Assembly: GCF_017464355.1 (NCBI RefSeq)
Contig: NZ_JAFUAG010000045.1
Location: 124,001 to 188,000 of the forward strand
Origin: Ruminococcus sp.
GTDB taxonomy: Bacteria > Bacillota > Clostridia > Oscillospirales > Ruminococcaceae
Direction of reading: 5' to 3'
DNA: 64,000 bases
Part shown: positions 7,167 to 15,585 of the stretch, one piece after another
Position numbering within the stretch: the first letter of the stretch is position 1
How the letters are laid out: each line of letters opens with the position of its first letter
Made by a program: the position numbers and the translations under genes
The notes under the pieces: model-generated
What the model saw: the letters and a program-made list of their open reading frames with translations, nothing else
Told to the model about the DNA's origin: nothing
Databases searched by the model: none

Positions 7167-9293
7167 ATGTCAGAGATCAGAGTTTTGAGCAAAGAAGTTT
7201 CCGAGCTTATCGCCGCAGGTGAGGTCATCGACAGACCCGCCTCGGTGGTGAAGGAGCTTCTGGAAAATGCTATAGATGCAGGTGCGACAGTTATAACTGT
7301 TGAGATAAAAAACGGCGGCCGCACCTATATGAGAGTGACTGATAACGGCAAGGGCATCGCACCCGACGATCTGCCCACTGCCTTTCTTCGTCATGCCACC
7401 AGCAAGATCGCGCAGAAAGACGACCTTGACAGCATAATGACCCTGGGCTTCCGCGGTGAGGCGCTGGCTTCCATATGCGCAGTGGCAAAGGTCGATGTGC
7501 TGACCAAGCGCAAGGGCGACAGCTACGGCACCCACTATGCCATCGAGGGCGCAGTTGAGACCGCCAGCGAACAGTGCGGCTGCCCCGACGGCACAACCTT
7601 TGTGGTAAGGGATATTTTCTATAACGTCCCCGCCAGACTTAAATTCCTGAAAAAGGACAGCTCCGAGGCCAACCATGTAGCCGACCTTGTGACCAAGCTG
7701 ACCCTCTCCCACCCCGACATTTCTTTCAAGCTCATAAGAGATAATAAGACCGAGATACTCACCGCAGGTGACGGTAAGATATATTCCGCAGTGTATTCGG
7801 TATATGGCAGAGAATTTGCCAACAGCCTCATCGAGGTTGACTATACCTGGCAGGGGATCCATGTTTACGGCCATACGGTAAAACCCCTTGAATCCAGGCT
7901 CAACCGCAAGTTCCAGAATTTCTTTGTGAACAAGCGCTATGTAAAATCCAAAGCCTGTGCGGCCGCACTGGAAGAAGCCTACCGCAACAATATAATGGTA
8001 GGCAAATTTCCCGCCTGCGTGCTGTATATTGACGTTCCTCCCAATACCATTGATGTGAACGTCCACCCCACCAAGATAGAGGTTCGTTTTTCCGATGAGA
8101 AGCTAATGCACGAGGCTGTGTATTTTGCCGTGAAAAATGCCCTTATGGAAAGGGATACCCCACGGGAAATGGTGCTTGATAAAAAGAAGAATTTCACCGA
8201 ACATGAGCTGTATGATTTTCCTCCCGAGGACAACAGCGTGCAGTTGGAATTCGGTGTGGAGGAAAAAGCCCCCGCGGCGCAGGAAATACCCGCCCCCGCA
8301 GATATCCCGGCGGAAGCTTCCGCTGACAGTGTGCCTGTTGAAACAGCGGAGGAAAATACTGCACCTGTTCCCGCAGAGGAATATCCCCCTCAGCTTGAAG
8401 CACCCCCTGTGGAGGAGGACAGACCTCTTCCCGAGCCCCCCGAACAGAAGGCTTTTGCTCCCAGGATAAACTGGGTCGCAAACAGACCTATAGATGAGGA
8501 GAGCCGCAAAGCAGGGGAGGACCTGTTCCTGGCAGAACTGGAACAGCCCGCACCTGCGCCCAAGCCAAAGGAAAAGATAACCGTCGAGGAGATAAATAAG
8601 GTAATGCAGGAAATGCCACTGCCCGAAGCCCCCGACGAGAATGACCACAGCTTCAGCTATATCAGCGACCGCAGCTTTATACGCTCGGTGGTGCAGGAGG
8701 TCAAGCGTGAACCCAACAAGCCCAAGCCAGTGGTGGTAGGCGAACTTTTCAAGACCTACGTTGTGGCTCAGGTGGGCGATGAGATGCTGCTCATGGATAA
8801 GCACGCAGCTCACGAAAGATATATTTTCGAGAAGATAAAAAATGATATAAATGAACTGGAGACCCAGATGCTCCTTGAGCCTGTCATGGTCATGCTGTCA
8901 TATGAGGAGTATGATGCTCTTTCTGCAAACCTTGATAAGCTGAGCAAGTTGGGCTTTGAGGTCGAGCCTGATGTGGCGCCCACAGTGGCGGTAAAGGGCG
9001 TGCCTATAATTTTGGGGGACAAGGAAAACCCAACTGAGGTAGTAACTGCCCTTGCCAAGAATTTTATCCAGTGCAAGCATAACCCCCAGCTGGAGATTTT
9101 CGATGACCTCTATCATTCGCTGTCCTGCAAGGCGGCTATCAAGGCGAATGATGATAACAGCCTTGTGGAGCTACAGGCGCTGCTCAACGCAGTGTACGAT
9201 AACAACGATACCCGCTACTGCCCCCATGGCAGACCTGTCATGATAAAGCTTACTAAGAAAGATATCGAACGGCAGTTCAGAAGACTTGTGTAA
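7167..9293 (+). CDS. mutL: DNA mismatch repair endonuclease MutL
   Basis: The GHKL ATPase N-terminus shows the expected motifs: ENAIDAGA (about 33), DNGKGI (about 58), RHATSKI and GFRGEAL (about 93). A long Pro/Glu-rich linker (about 365-500) follows. The C-terminal endonuclease domain carries DKHAAHERYIFE (about 543), a variant of the DQHAxxExxxxE metal motif with Lys for Gln, and CPHGRPV near 684. So this is a nicking MutL of the type found in bacteria without MutH. The frame runs upstream to TTG 7131, but AGGAAAG just before ATG 7167 and the conserved opening SEIRVLSKEVSELIAAGEV fix the start. Length 708 residues. Confidence 0.96.
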   Translation: MSEIRVLSKEVSELIAAGEVIDRPASVVKELLENAIDAGATVITVEIKNGGRTYMRVTDNGKGIAPDDLPTAFLRHATSKIAQKDDLDSIMTLGFRGEALASICAVAKVDVLTKRKGDSYGTHYAIEGAVETASEQCGCPDGTTFVVRDIFYNVPARLKFLKKDSSEANHVADLVTKLTLSHPDISFKLIRDNKTEILTAGDGKIYSAVYSVYGREFANSLIEVDYTWQGIHVYGHTVKPLESRLNRKFQNFFVNKRYVKSKACAAALEEAYRNNIMVGKFPACVLYIDVPPNTIDVNVHPTKIEVRFSDEKLMHEAVYFAVKNALMERDTPREMVLDKKKNFTEHELYDFPPEDNSVQLEFGVEEKAPAAQEIPAPADIPAEASADSVPVETAEENTAPVPAEEYPPQLEAPPVEEDRPLPEPPEQKAFAPRINWVANRPIDEESRKAGEDLFLAELEQPAPAPKPKEKITVEEINKVMQEMPLPEAPDENDHSFSYISDRSFIRSVVQEVKREPNKPKPVVVGELFKTYVVAQVGDEMLLMDKHAAHERYIFEKIKNDINELETQMLLEPVMVMLSYEEYDALSANLDKLSKLGFEVEPDVAPTVAVKGVPIILGDKENPTEVVTALAKNFIQCKHNPQLEIFDDLYHSLSCKAAIKANDDNSLVELQALLNAVYDNNDTRYCPHGRPVMIKLTKKDIERQFRRLV

Positions 9294-9305
9294 GAGGGTG
9301 AATTT

Positions 9306-9554
9306 ATGCATTACGCAGGAAAATGTCCCGTTTGCCGTGTGGGGCTGATGGAGCTGCTGTATGATGAAAATGAAAACATCTGCTTTGCCATGTGCGATGA
9401 ATGTTCGGTAGAGTTTTCATCAGCAAAAGCACTGGCGGAAGTCAGCGGCGGAAAAAGAGTATTTTATAAGGATAAGAACGATCTGCACAAGATCCGTGCA
9501 GCCGATCCAGATGAGATAATAAGTTTCGGATTGACTGAGATATCGGCAGAATAA
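9306..9554 (+). CDS. Small zinc-ribbon-like protein between mutL and miaA
   Basis: The 82-residue protein has two CxxC knuckles, CPVC at 7-10 and CDEC at about 29-33, typical of a treble-clef or zinc-ribbon fold, followed by an acidic tail without known motifs. GAGGG lies just before ATG 9306, and both neighbours are close (12 bases on each side), so it is translated as part of the operon. No specific family is recognised. A nucleic-acid or protein-binding accessory role is only a guess from the fold. Confidence 0.7.
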   Translation: MHYAGKCPVCRVGLMELLYDENENICFAMCDECSVEFSSAKALAEVSGGKRVFYKDKNDLHKIRAADPDEIISFGLTEISAE

Positions 9555-9566
9555 AGAGGTGATAAG

Positions 9567-10529
9567 GTGGATGAAAACAAGATACCCCTGCTGGTCATTG
9601 CAGGGCCTACTGCTTCGGGCAAAACTGCCCTTGCGGTGGAACTGGCCAAGCTGTATAACGGCGAGGTCATCTCTGCGGACTCCATGCAGATATACAAGGG
9701 GCTGAACATCGCCACCGCCAAGCCCACCCCCGAAGAAATGCAGGGCGTACCTCATCATCTCATTGATTTTCTTGACCCCGGGGAACCTTTCAGCGTAGCT
9801 GATTATGTCACCCTGGCCGCACAGAAGATAAGGGAAGTCCGTTCCCGAGGGCACCTGCCCGTTATCTGCGGAGGTACGGGGCTGTATATAAGCTCTCTGG
9901 TGGACAATATTATATTCGATGATACAGGCAGCGACCCCGCTGTCCGTGCCAGGCTTGAAAAGCAGGCAAAGGAAGAAGGTGCCCACGCTCTCTGGCTGAA
10001 ACTCAATGAGATAGACCCCGAAACAGCCGCGAAGGTACACGAGAACAATCTGCCCCGTGTCATCAGGGGGATAGAGGTCTATGAGCTGACAGGTACCAGA
10101 CTGAGCGAGCATAAGGTCAACAGCCGCAGGGAAGCCTCACCTTATGATGCCTGCATAATAGGCCTTACTGCCGAGGACAGGCAGTTCCTTTATGACCGTA
10201 TCGAGCGCCGTGTGCATATAATGGCGGAAAACGGTATGGTGGAGGAGTGCAGGGAGGTCTGGGAAAAGGGAGGCCTTGCCACCGCAGGCCAGGCTATCGG
10301 CTATAAGGAGCTTGTGCCTTACTTTGAAGGCAGGGCTGAGCTTTCAGAATGTATCGACAAAATAATCTTGGAAACCAGGCATTATGCTAAAAGACAGCTT
10401 ACCTGGTTTAGGCGAGTTGCTGATATTTCATGGGTCAAAATTGATAATTTTGACGATTTGAAAAAAATTATTGAAAATGTGCAAAATATAGTAGCCAAAT
10501 CCAAAATTATGTGTTATAATATAGTGTGA
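9567..10529 (+). CDS. miaA: tRNA dimethylallyltransferase MiaA
   Basis: MiaA transfers a dimethylallyl group to A37 of tRNAs that read UNN codons, making the substrate for MiaB, encoded at the head of the same block. The P-loop GPTASGKT is near residues 13-20, followed by ISADSMQIYKGLNIATAKP, and RDR-like and HYAKRQLTWFRR motifs are present at about 270-282. Length 320 residues is normal. The start is GTG 9567 with AGAGGTG about seven bases upstream. The last codons contain the -10 box of a likely hfq promoter. Confidence 0.96.
   Translation: MDENKIPLLVIAGPTASGKTALAVELAKLYNGEVISADSMQIYKGLNIATAKPTPEEMQGVPHHLIDFLDPGEPFSVADYVTLAAQKIREVRSRGHLPVICGGTGLYISSLVDNIIFDDTGSDPAVRARLEKQAKEEGAHALWLKLNEIDPETAAKVHENNLPRVIRGIEVYELTGTRLSEHKVNSRREASPYDACIIGLTAEDRQFLYDRIERRVHIMAENGMVEECREVWEKGGLATAGQAIGYKELVPYFEGRAELSECIDKIILETRHYAKRQLTWFRRVADISWVKIDNFDDLKKIIENVQNIVAKSKIMCYNIV
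10492..10520 (+). promoter_or_regulatory. Possible hfq promoter inside the end of miaA
   Basis: TAGCCA at 10492-10497 and TATAAT at 10515-10520 are 17 bases apart, and TGT before the -10 box makes an extended -10. The -35 box is weak (4 of 6). A hairpin with arms GGTGCCGC and GCGGCGCC lies downstream in the hfq leader. Confidence 0.55.
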
Positions 10530-10629
10530 TGTATAATAGCGTCACTATGAAATGGTGCCGCCGCGTTCTTCTTTTGCGGCGCCGTAAATTTGAAAAGCAC
10601 ACGAAGATAAAGAGAAGGAGTGTCAGATA

Positions 10630-10878
10630 ATGAATAAGAATATCAATCTTCAGGACGTATTTCTTAACCAGGCAAGGAAGGAGCAGGTGATGGTCAAGTT
10701 CATTCTTATGAACGGCTATCAGTTCAAGGGCATAGTAAAGGCATTCGACAGCTACGTTGTTTTCCTCGATTGCGAGGGCAAGCAGAACGTGGTGTATAAG
10801 CACGCTATCTCCACCATAGTTCCCGACCGTTCCATCAATATCCTTGATGCTGCAAAGAACGATCACACTGAAGGATAA
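10630..10878 (+). CDS. hfq: RNA chaperone Hfq
   Basis: Hfq is a hexameric Sm-like protein that binds U-rich RNA and helps small RNAs pair with mRNAs. The 82-residue sequence has the Sm1 region [21 protein letters not shown] and the Sm2 signature YKHAIST at about 56-62, the Firmicute version of YKHAIS. The tail is very short (KNDHTEG), as in other Gram-positive Hfq proteins. GAGAAGGAG lies upstream of ATG 10630. miaA-hfq adjacency is widely conserved. Confidence 0.95.
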   Translation: MNKNINLQDVFLNQARKEQVMVKFILMNGYQFKGIVKAFDSYVVFLDCEGKQNVVYKHAISTIVPDRSINILDAAKNDHTEG

Positions 10879-10892
10879 GGAAGTAATATAGA

Positions 10893-12125
10893 ATGAATTC
10901 ATTGACCGTAAAGATACTTGCGGCACTGGTTTCACTACTGATGATAACGACTATCGCTACCCAGGTCTACTATTTTGTCCATGACAAGCACGATACTGAA
11001 GAAGCGGTGCTGGCCACTGTAAATGAGGATATACTGTTTGACGGCATAATAGTCAGGGACGAGAGCGTAGTCACCTATAACGGCGACGGTGTGCTTGACT
11101 ATAAGTATGCCGACGGCAGCAAGGTGTCCATGAACAGCACTGTGGCAGAGGTGTATCCTTCCGAAGATGCCATTTATGCCAAGGACAGGATAGCTGAGAT
11201 AGATTCCGAGATAGAGCTGCTTGAAAAAGCACAGGATCCCGCAACGACCAATTATGTAGAGCCCGATGCACTGCTTTCAGGGGTAAGGGGCGGCTACAGC
11301 GAGCTGCTGGAGGTCCTGGAAACGAGAGAGCTTGATAAGATACCCGATATAAGGTCGAAGATATCCCTCAACACTAATATGTACGGTGTCATCACAGGCA
11401 CCGAGGCAGGCTTTGACCAGGCTATCAGCTCCCTTAAAGCGGAAAAAAGCAAGCTGAGCAGCAAGGCTGGTTCACCCTCGGATACCATTAAGGCTGATAA
11501 GACAGGCTATTTTGTCTCTTATGCCGACGGGTATGAAGATGAACTTAAAATGTCAGGTGTGGATAAACTCACCGAAGAGGATATACGCAGGGTCATCAAG
11601 GGCGATAAGAAGCCTCCCGCCAATGCGGTGGGCAAGACCTTCAACAGCTATGACTGCAAGATAGTCGGCATAGTAAAGTCAGATGCCAGGATAAATGATG
11701 ACGCTAAGGTCTCCCTTAAGCTGAATTCTTCAAGAACTGTCTATGACTGTACCGTAGATTCTGTCAAGGCAGACGGCGAGAATATGATCGTCGTTCTTGA
11801 TTGTGACAGAGTAGACGAGGCTCTGGTAGACTCCCGTTCTCTTTCGGCAAAGCTTATCTTTGATGAATATCAGGGTATCAGGGTGCCCAGAAGTGCGCTG
11901 AGATTTCAGGGCGACGACAAGGGCGTCTATGTTATGCTGGGCAAAGATGTTTCTTTCAAGAAGATAAATGTCATCTATGAGGGCGATGATTTCGTCCTTT
12001 CGGAGAATACTTCCGATGAGGAATATCTGCTGCTTTACGATCAAATTCTGCTAGAGGTGGTATCAAATAAAGATGTGTCAGTCACCAGTGCAGCCGAGCC
12101 CAAAGACGACGAGTCCACAGGGTGA
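10893..12125 (+). CDS. HlyD-like membrane-anchored protein in the division gene cluster
   Basis: The 410-residue protein has one N-terminal transmembrane segment (about 5-27) and a large extracellular part. Residues about 40-110 resemble the first half of a biotinyl/lipoyl-like barrel as in HlyD adaptors (VVTYNGDGVLDYKYADGSKV), then a helical hairpin (about 92-165) and a beta-rich C-terminal region (about 185-385) with RVPRSALRFQGDDKGVYVM, typical of adaptor proteins. No ABC or RND partner is nearby. Similar genes sit before the yggS-sepF block in clostridia, so a cell-envelope role near the septum is likely but unproven. It starts 14 bases after hfq and its end overlaps the next gene. Confidence 0.75.
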   Translation: MNSLTVKILAALVSLLMITTIATQVYYFVHDKHDTEEAVLATVNEDILFDGIIVRDESVVTYNGDGVLDYKYADGSKVSMNSTVAEVYPSEDAIYAKDRIAEIDSEIELLEKAQDPATTNYVEPDALLSGVRGGYSELLEVLETRELDKIPDIRSKISLNTNMYGVITGTEAGFDQAISSLKAEKSKLSSKAGSPSDTIKADKTGYFVSYADGYEDELKMSGVDKLTEEDIRRVIKGDKKPPANAVGKTFNSYDCKIVGIVKSDARINDDAKVSLKLNSSRTVYDCTVDSVKADGENMIVVLDCDRVDEALVDSRSLSAKLIFDEYQGIRVPRSALRFQGDDKGVYVMLGKDVSFKKINVIYEGDDFVLSENTSDEEYLLLYDQILLEVVSNKDVSVTSAAEPKDDESTG

Positions 12126-12816
12126 GTTCGGTGAAGTTCTTGAAAATTATAAGCGCATATGCGAAAATGTTGAAAACGCAAAGGCAAAGTACCGCAGCAG
12201 TGACGAGAATATCGCCATAATGGCGGTCACAAAGACCGTTGCCCCCGAGAAGATAAATTTTGCGATCTCTCAGGGCATAACGCTTCTGGGCGAGAACAGA
12301 GTCCAGGAGTATCTTTCCAAAAAAGATCAGTACGACAAAACGGCGCAGGTGCATATGATAGGCCGCCTGCAGACGAATAAGGTCAAGTATATCATCAACG
12401 ATGTTGCTATGATACAGTCAGTGGACAGTGTCAAGCTTGCGAAAGAGATAAACAGACTTGCAGCCAAAAACAACAGGATAATGGATGTCCTGCTGGAAAT
12501 AAATATAGGCGGCGAGGAAAGCAAGAGCGGCATTGCGGCTGAGGGGCTGGACGAGCTCATATATGAAGCTGCCCAGCTGGAAAATCTGCGTATCAAAGGG
12601 CTTATGGCCATACCGCCCATAGGCTGCGGCGAGGATATGTTTGACCGTATGCACAGCATATTTCTGCGTGTAAAGGAAAAGGCTGTGCCCAATGTTTCCA
12701 TGGAAACACTTTCTATGGGAATGTCAGGGGATTATGAGCTTGCCATAAAGCACGGTTCAAATCTCGTAAGAATAGGTACCGCCCTGTTCGGTGCCAGAAA
12801 ATATTTGGAGGGTTAG
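12073..12816 (+). CDS. YggS/YlmE-family PLP-binding protein
   Basis: This family (PLPBP) binds pyridoxal phosphate and keeps B6 and amino-acid pools balanced; it has no known catalytic activity. The PLP lysine is in IMAVTKTVAPEKI, and the motifs LLGENRVQEY, HMIGRLQTNKVKYI and SMGMSGDYELAI...GSNLVRIGTALFG (two conserved blocks) are all present. The first ATG in frame is 12073, which would overlap the previous gene by 53 bases. That gives about 14 residues before family similarity begins near EFGEVLENYKRI, so the real start may be a non-ATG codon near 12110. It is followed by sepF as in many Firmicutes. Confidence 0.9.
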   Translation: MCQSPVQPSPKTTSPQGEFGEVLENYKRICENVENAKAKYRSSDENIAIMAVTKTVAPEKINFAISQGITLLGENRVQEYLSKKDQYDKTAQVHMIGRLQTNKVKYIINDVAMIQSVDSVKLAKEINRLAAKNNRIMDVLLEINIGGEESKSGIAAEGLDELIYEAAQLENLRIKGLMAIPPIGCGEDMFDRMHSIFLRVKEKAVPNVSMETLSMGMSGDYELAIKHGSNLVRIGTALFGARKYLEG

Positions 12817-12819
12817 AAA

Positions 12820-13407
12820 ATGGGCGCACTAAAAGGTTTTAAAAATCTTTTCTTTGGCGAGGAAGAGAATGATTCCTTCGATTACGGATCGGATTTTCCC
12901 TCTTCTAAAGAGAAGAAAGTCTCCTCAGTAAAAAATGATTTTTTTGATAATGATTACAGCGGCTATAAGGGCAGCTCAGGCGGTCGTGCCAAGGAAGCTG
13001 CAAGCTATTCCGATCCCTTTGACGAGGGATTTTCCAGACCCAAGGCAGCCGCTGAACCGACTTACAGCAGCAGGGCAAATACATCAAATAATTTCGAGGA
13101 GGAGCGTAATATGAGCTTTGAGCAGACTACTACATTACAGATCGTACTTGCAAGACCTGTGGATTTTTCCGAGGTCAGAAGCATAGGTGATGATATAAAC
13201 GCATATAAAACAGTGATCCTCAATCTTGAAATGGTCAAGAGCGATGATGCTAAGAGGATACTTGACTTCCTCTCCGGTGTGGCTTATGCAAATAAGGCGC
13301 AGATAAAGATGATGGCTCAGAAGACCTTTGCTATCATGTCCAAGAACGTTAAGTTCGACGGCAAGGATCTGCTGACCGAGCTGGAAAATAACGGCTACAG
13401 CTTCTGA
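12820..13407 (+). CDS. sepF: Cell division protein SepF
   Basis: SepF anchors FtsZ to the membrane and polymerises into rings that shape the septum. The N-terminal amphipathic helix (MGALKGFKNLFFG) is present, followed by a long Ser/Asp-rich linker (about 15-100) and the globular FtsZ-binding domain (about 103-185) with ILNLEMVKSDDAKRILDFLSG. At 195 residues it is longer than B. subtilis SepF (about 150), and the linker explains the difference. It begins three bases after the YggS-family gene. Confidence 0.93.
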   Translation: MGALKGFKNLFFGEEENDSFDYGSDFPSSKEKKVSSVKNDFFDNDYSGYKGSSGGRAKEAASYSDPFDEGFSRPKAAAEPTYSSRANTSNNFEEERNMSFEQTTTLQIVLARPVDFSEVRSIGDDINAYKTVILNLEMVKSDDAKRILDFLSGVAYANKAQIKMMAQKTFAIMSKNVKFDGKDLLTELENNGYSF

Positions 13408-13409
13408 TA

Positions 13410-14192
13410 ATGAATAAGAGGAATTTTTCGTTCCTTACAGACCTGAGCGATGACGACAAACGTCTGCTGTCCAGATTTTTGGATTGGACGGAACTGGCAG
13501 AAGAAAAATACATAACAAAGTATTCTGCATTTCTGGATGAAAGACAGTGCAGACTTTGTGAGAAAGTCATGGCATCAGTAAAATATGAAAATTACTTGCT
13601 GTGGGGCGGATATGAGGGCGCCGAAAGAAAAATGCTCTGCGTTTATCCGCAGTACAGCGATGAAAATATCAAAGACGGTTTCCCGATGAGTGCGGTGACG
13701 TTCAGGTACCGCACCGAGGACAAGCCTGACCACAGGGATTTCCTGGGTTCGCTTATGGCTCTGGGTATCACCAGAGACAGCGTGGGCGATATACTCGTGG
13801 GCGAGGGCAGAACTTCTGTTTTCGTCAAGGATACGGCACTTCGTGATGTATTGGCGGTGTCGAAGGTCGGCAGGATCGGCGTGAAGTCTGAAGAGGGCTT
13901 TGACAGTTCTGTAATAAAAGCACCCGAATTCCGCGAGATGACGGGAACTGTGGCTTCGCTGAGGCTGGACTGCGTGGTGTCGATGGCACTGAGGATATCC
14001 AGGGAAAAGGCAGCTGTCCTGATAAAGGGCGGCACTGTGGAGATCTCCCATGCGAAATGCGATCAGCCAAGCAAAATAGTCGAGGTCGGTGATAAGATCT
14101 CGGCAAGAGGATATGGCAAATTTCTTGTCAAGTCTGTTGACGGCGTCAGCCATAAGGACAGACTGCATATAACTGTATGTAAATATATTTAG
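13410..14192 (+). CDS. ylmH: YlmH-family RNA-binding protein (S4 domain)
   Basis: The 260-residue protein has the YlmH N-terminal domain (about 1-180) and a C-terminal S4 RNA-binding domain (about 180-245) with LDCVVSMALRISREKA and GDKISARGYGKF. YlmH is associated with ribosome rescue on large subunits carrying stalled peptidyl-tRNA in Firmicutes. It starts two bases after sepF, and the yggS-sepF-ylmH-divIVA order is the standard Gram-positive one. Confidence 0.92.
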   Translation: MNKRNFSFLTDLSDDDKRLLSRFLDWTELAEEKYITKYSAFLDERQCRLCEKVMASVKYENYLLWGGYEGAERKMLCVYPQYSDENIKDGFPMSAVTFRYRTEDKPDHRDFLGSLMALGITRDSVGDILVGEGRTSVFVKDTALRDVLAVSKVGRIGVKSEEGFDSSVIKAPEFREMTGTVASLRLDCVVSMALRISREKAAVLIKGGTVEISHAKCDQPSKIVEVGDKISARGYGKFLVKSVDGVSHKDRLHITVCKYI

Positions 14193-14206
14193 GAGGGCTA
14201 TAAACA

Positions 14207-14980
14207 ATGATGACAGCAAACAGCATCAAAAGCAAAAGCTTTGAATCTGAAAGAAATGGTTACAGTCAGGCAGAGGTAGATAGATTTCTGGCAGAGGTAG
14301 CCAATGAATATGCAGCACTGGCTGCTGAAAATGCTGAAAACGAGGAGAAGATAGCTAAGCTGGTAGAAAAAGTCAGCGAGTATAAGGAAGATGAAGACGC
14401 TATCAAGGGCGCTCTGCTCTCTGCACAGAAGGAAGCTTCCAAGATCATCTCCGATGCAAAGAATAAGGCCAGCGCCATGGTAGACAGCGCCAAGAGCGAG
14501 CAGAGAAAGCTGGCTGAGCAGTCTGCCGCTGAGTGCGAGAAGATAGTAAGAGAGCATAAGGAAAGATGTGCTGCTCTTATCAAGGAGAATACCGAGATCA
14601 CCGAGCAGAAGATCAATTCCCTGAGAGAGGCTTATGACGACGAGAAAGCTGCTTATGATGAACTCCGTGCCGAGGTGACTTATTTCAAGGCCAACCTGAC
14701 AGCACTGTATCAGGAGCAGATAAAGCTCGTTATGCAGCTGCCCACTCTTTCTGATGAAGAGCTGGAAGCTTATGAGAATGGCGAAGATGAGTATTATGAC
14801 GATGAGGAATATTATGAGGACGAGAAGGACACCGTTGAAGATATCGGCGCTCCTGCCCCTGTACAGCAGCCTACTGCGTCAGCAGCTGAGCTTGACAAGG
14901 TACTGAACACAGGTTCCTTTGAGCCCGTTATCCATAAGCCCAATCCCGAAGATCTTCAGTTCGGCAAGAAGAACGGCTAA
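14207..14980 (+). CDS. divIVA: DivIVA-family cell division / polarity protein
   Basis: DivIVA proteins sense membrane curvature at septa and poles. The N-terminal membrane-binding domain shows KSFESERNGYSQAEVDRFLAEV, followed by a long coiled coil (about 35-180). The C-terminus is strongly acidic (EDEYYDDEEYYEDEKD) and ends in a disordered Pro/Ala tail, which is unusual relative to the short B. subtilis protein and may be a partner-binding region. AGGAGGG precedes ATG 14207. Confidence 0.93.
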   Translation: MMTANSIKSKSFESERNGYSQAEVDRFLAEVANEYAALAAENAENEEKIAKLVEKVSEYKEDEDAIKGALLSAQKEASKIISDAKNKASAMVDSAKSEQRKLAEQSAAECEKIVREHKERCAALIKENTEITEQKINSLREAYDDEKAAYDELRAEVTYFKANLTALYQEQIKLVMQLPTLSDEELEAYENGEDEYYDDEEYYEDEKDTVEDIGAPAPVQQPTASAAELDKVLNTGSFEPVIHKPNPEDLQFGKKNG

Positions 14981-14990
14981 CTGAAATGTG

Positions 14991-15015
14991 AAGGCTCTGT
15001 TTTGCAGGGCCTTTT
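14991..15015 (+). terminator. Weak hairpin after divIVA
   Basis: Stem AAGGCTCTG / CAGGGCCTT (one G-U pair) with loop TTTTG is followed only by TTGCTGG. Termination is probably partial, so lspA may still be read from upstream. A second inverted repeat (GTACTG / CAGTAC) follows at 15030-15047. Confidence 0.45.
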
Positions 15016-15075
15016 GCTGGTTAATGCTGGTACTGCAAAGTCAGTACAGTAAATTCTTCGGAGGGCAGGTGTGCA

Positions 15076-15585
15076 ATGTTTGCACTTTCACTTGTACTTG
15101 CAGCTCTGCTGGTCGCAGCTGACCAGGGGCTGAAAGTATTGGTCAACAGTAAAATAGAGCAGGGCAGGGTCATCGAGGTCATCAAGCTCGGCAGTGTTAA
15201 GATATTTAGCTTGACACATATCCGCAACAGCGGAGCCGCCTGGAGCATAATGTCAGGCAAGACCTGGTTCCTGGTGCTGCTGCCTGTGGTGGTTTGTATC
15301 GCAGGTATCTTCTATATGTATAAGATCCGCAAAGGCAGTAAGCTTGAGATAGTCTCGCTGGCGATGATAATTGCTGGCGGCGTCGGCAATCTCATTGACA
15401 GGGTCAGGATGAAAGAGGTCATCGACTATATAAAATTTGAGCCCATAAATTTCCCCATATTCAATTTTGCGGATATCTGTATCGTCATCGGTGCCATACT
15501 TTTCTGCTTGTCGATCATCATCGCTGATGTCAATGAGCGTAAAGTGAAAAAGATTGACGGCAAATTGGAGAAAAAAGATGACTGA
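15076..15585 (+). CDS. lspA: Lipoprotein signal peptidase LspA
   Basis: LspA is the membrane aspartyl protease that removes signal peptides from diacylated prolipoproteins; several lipoproteins are encoded near the end of this window. It has four hydrophobic segments, the motif RNSGAAWS at about 50-57, and the two catalytic aspartate blocks GGVGNLIDR (about 107-115) and NFADICIVIG (about 131-140). The length of 169 residues is typical. GGAGGG precedes ATG 15076. The end overlaps rluD by 8 bases, a common lspA-rluD arrangement. Confidence 0.95.
   Translation: MFALSLVLAALLVAADQGLKVLVNSKIEQGRVIEVIKLGSVKIFSLTHIRNSGAAWSIMSGKTWFLVLLPVVVCIAGIFYMYKIRKGSKLEIVSLAMIIAGGVGNLIDRVRMKEVIDYIKFEPINFPIFNFADICIVIGAILFCLSIIIADVNERKVKKIDGKLEKKDD

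Noticed and set aside
7170..8066. 298-codon open frame on the minus strand
   Set aside because: Antisense to the conserved ATPase domain of mutL, low-complexity translation and no start signals.
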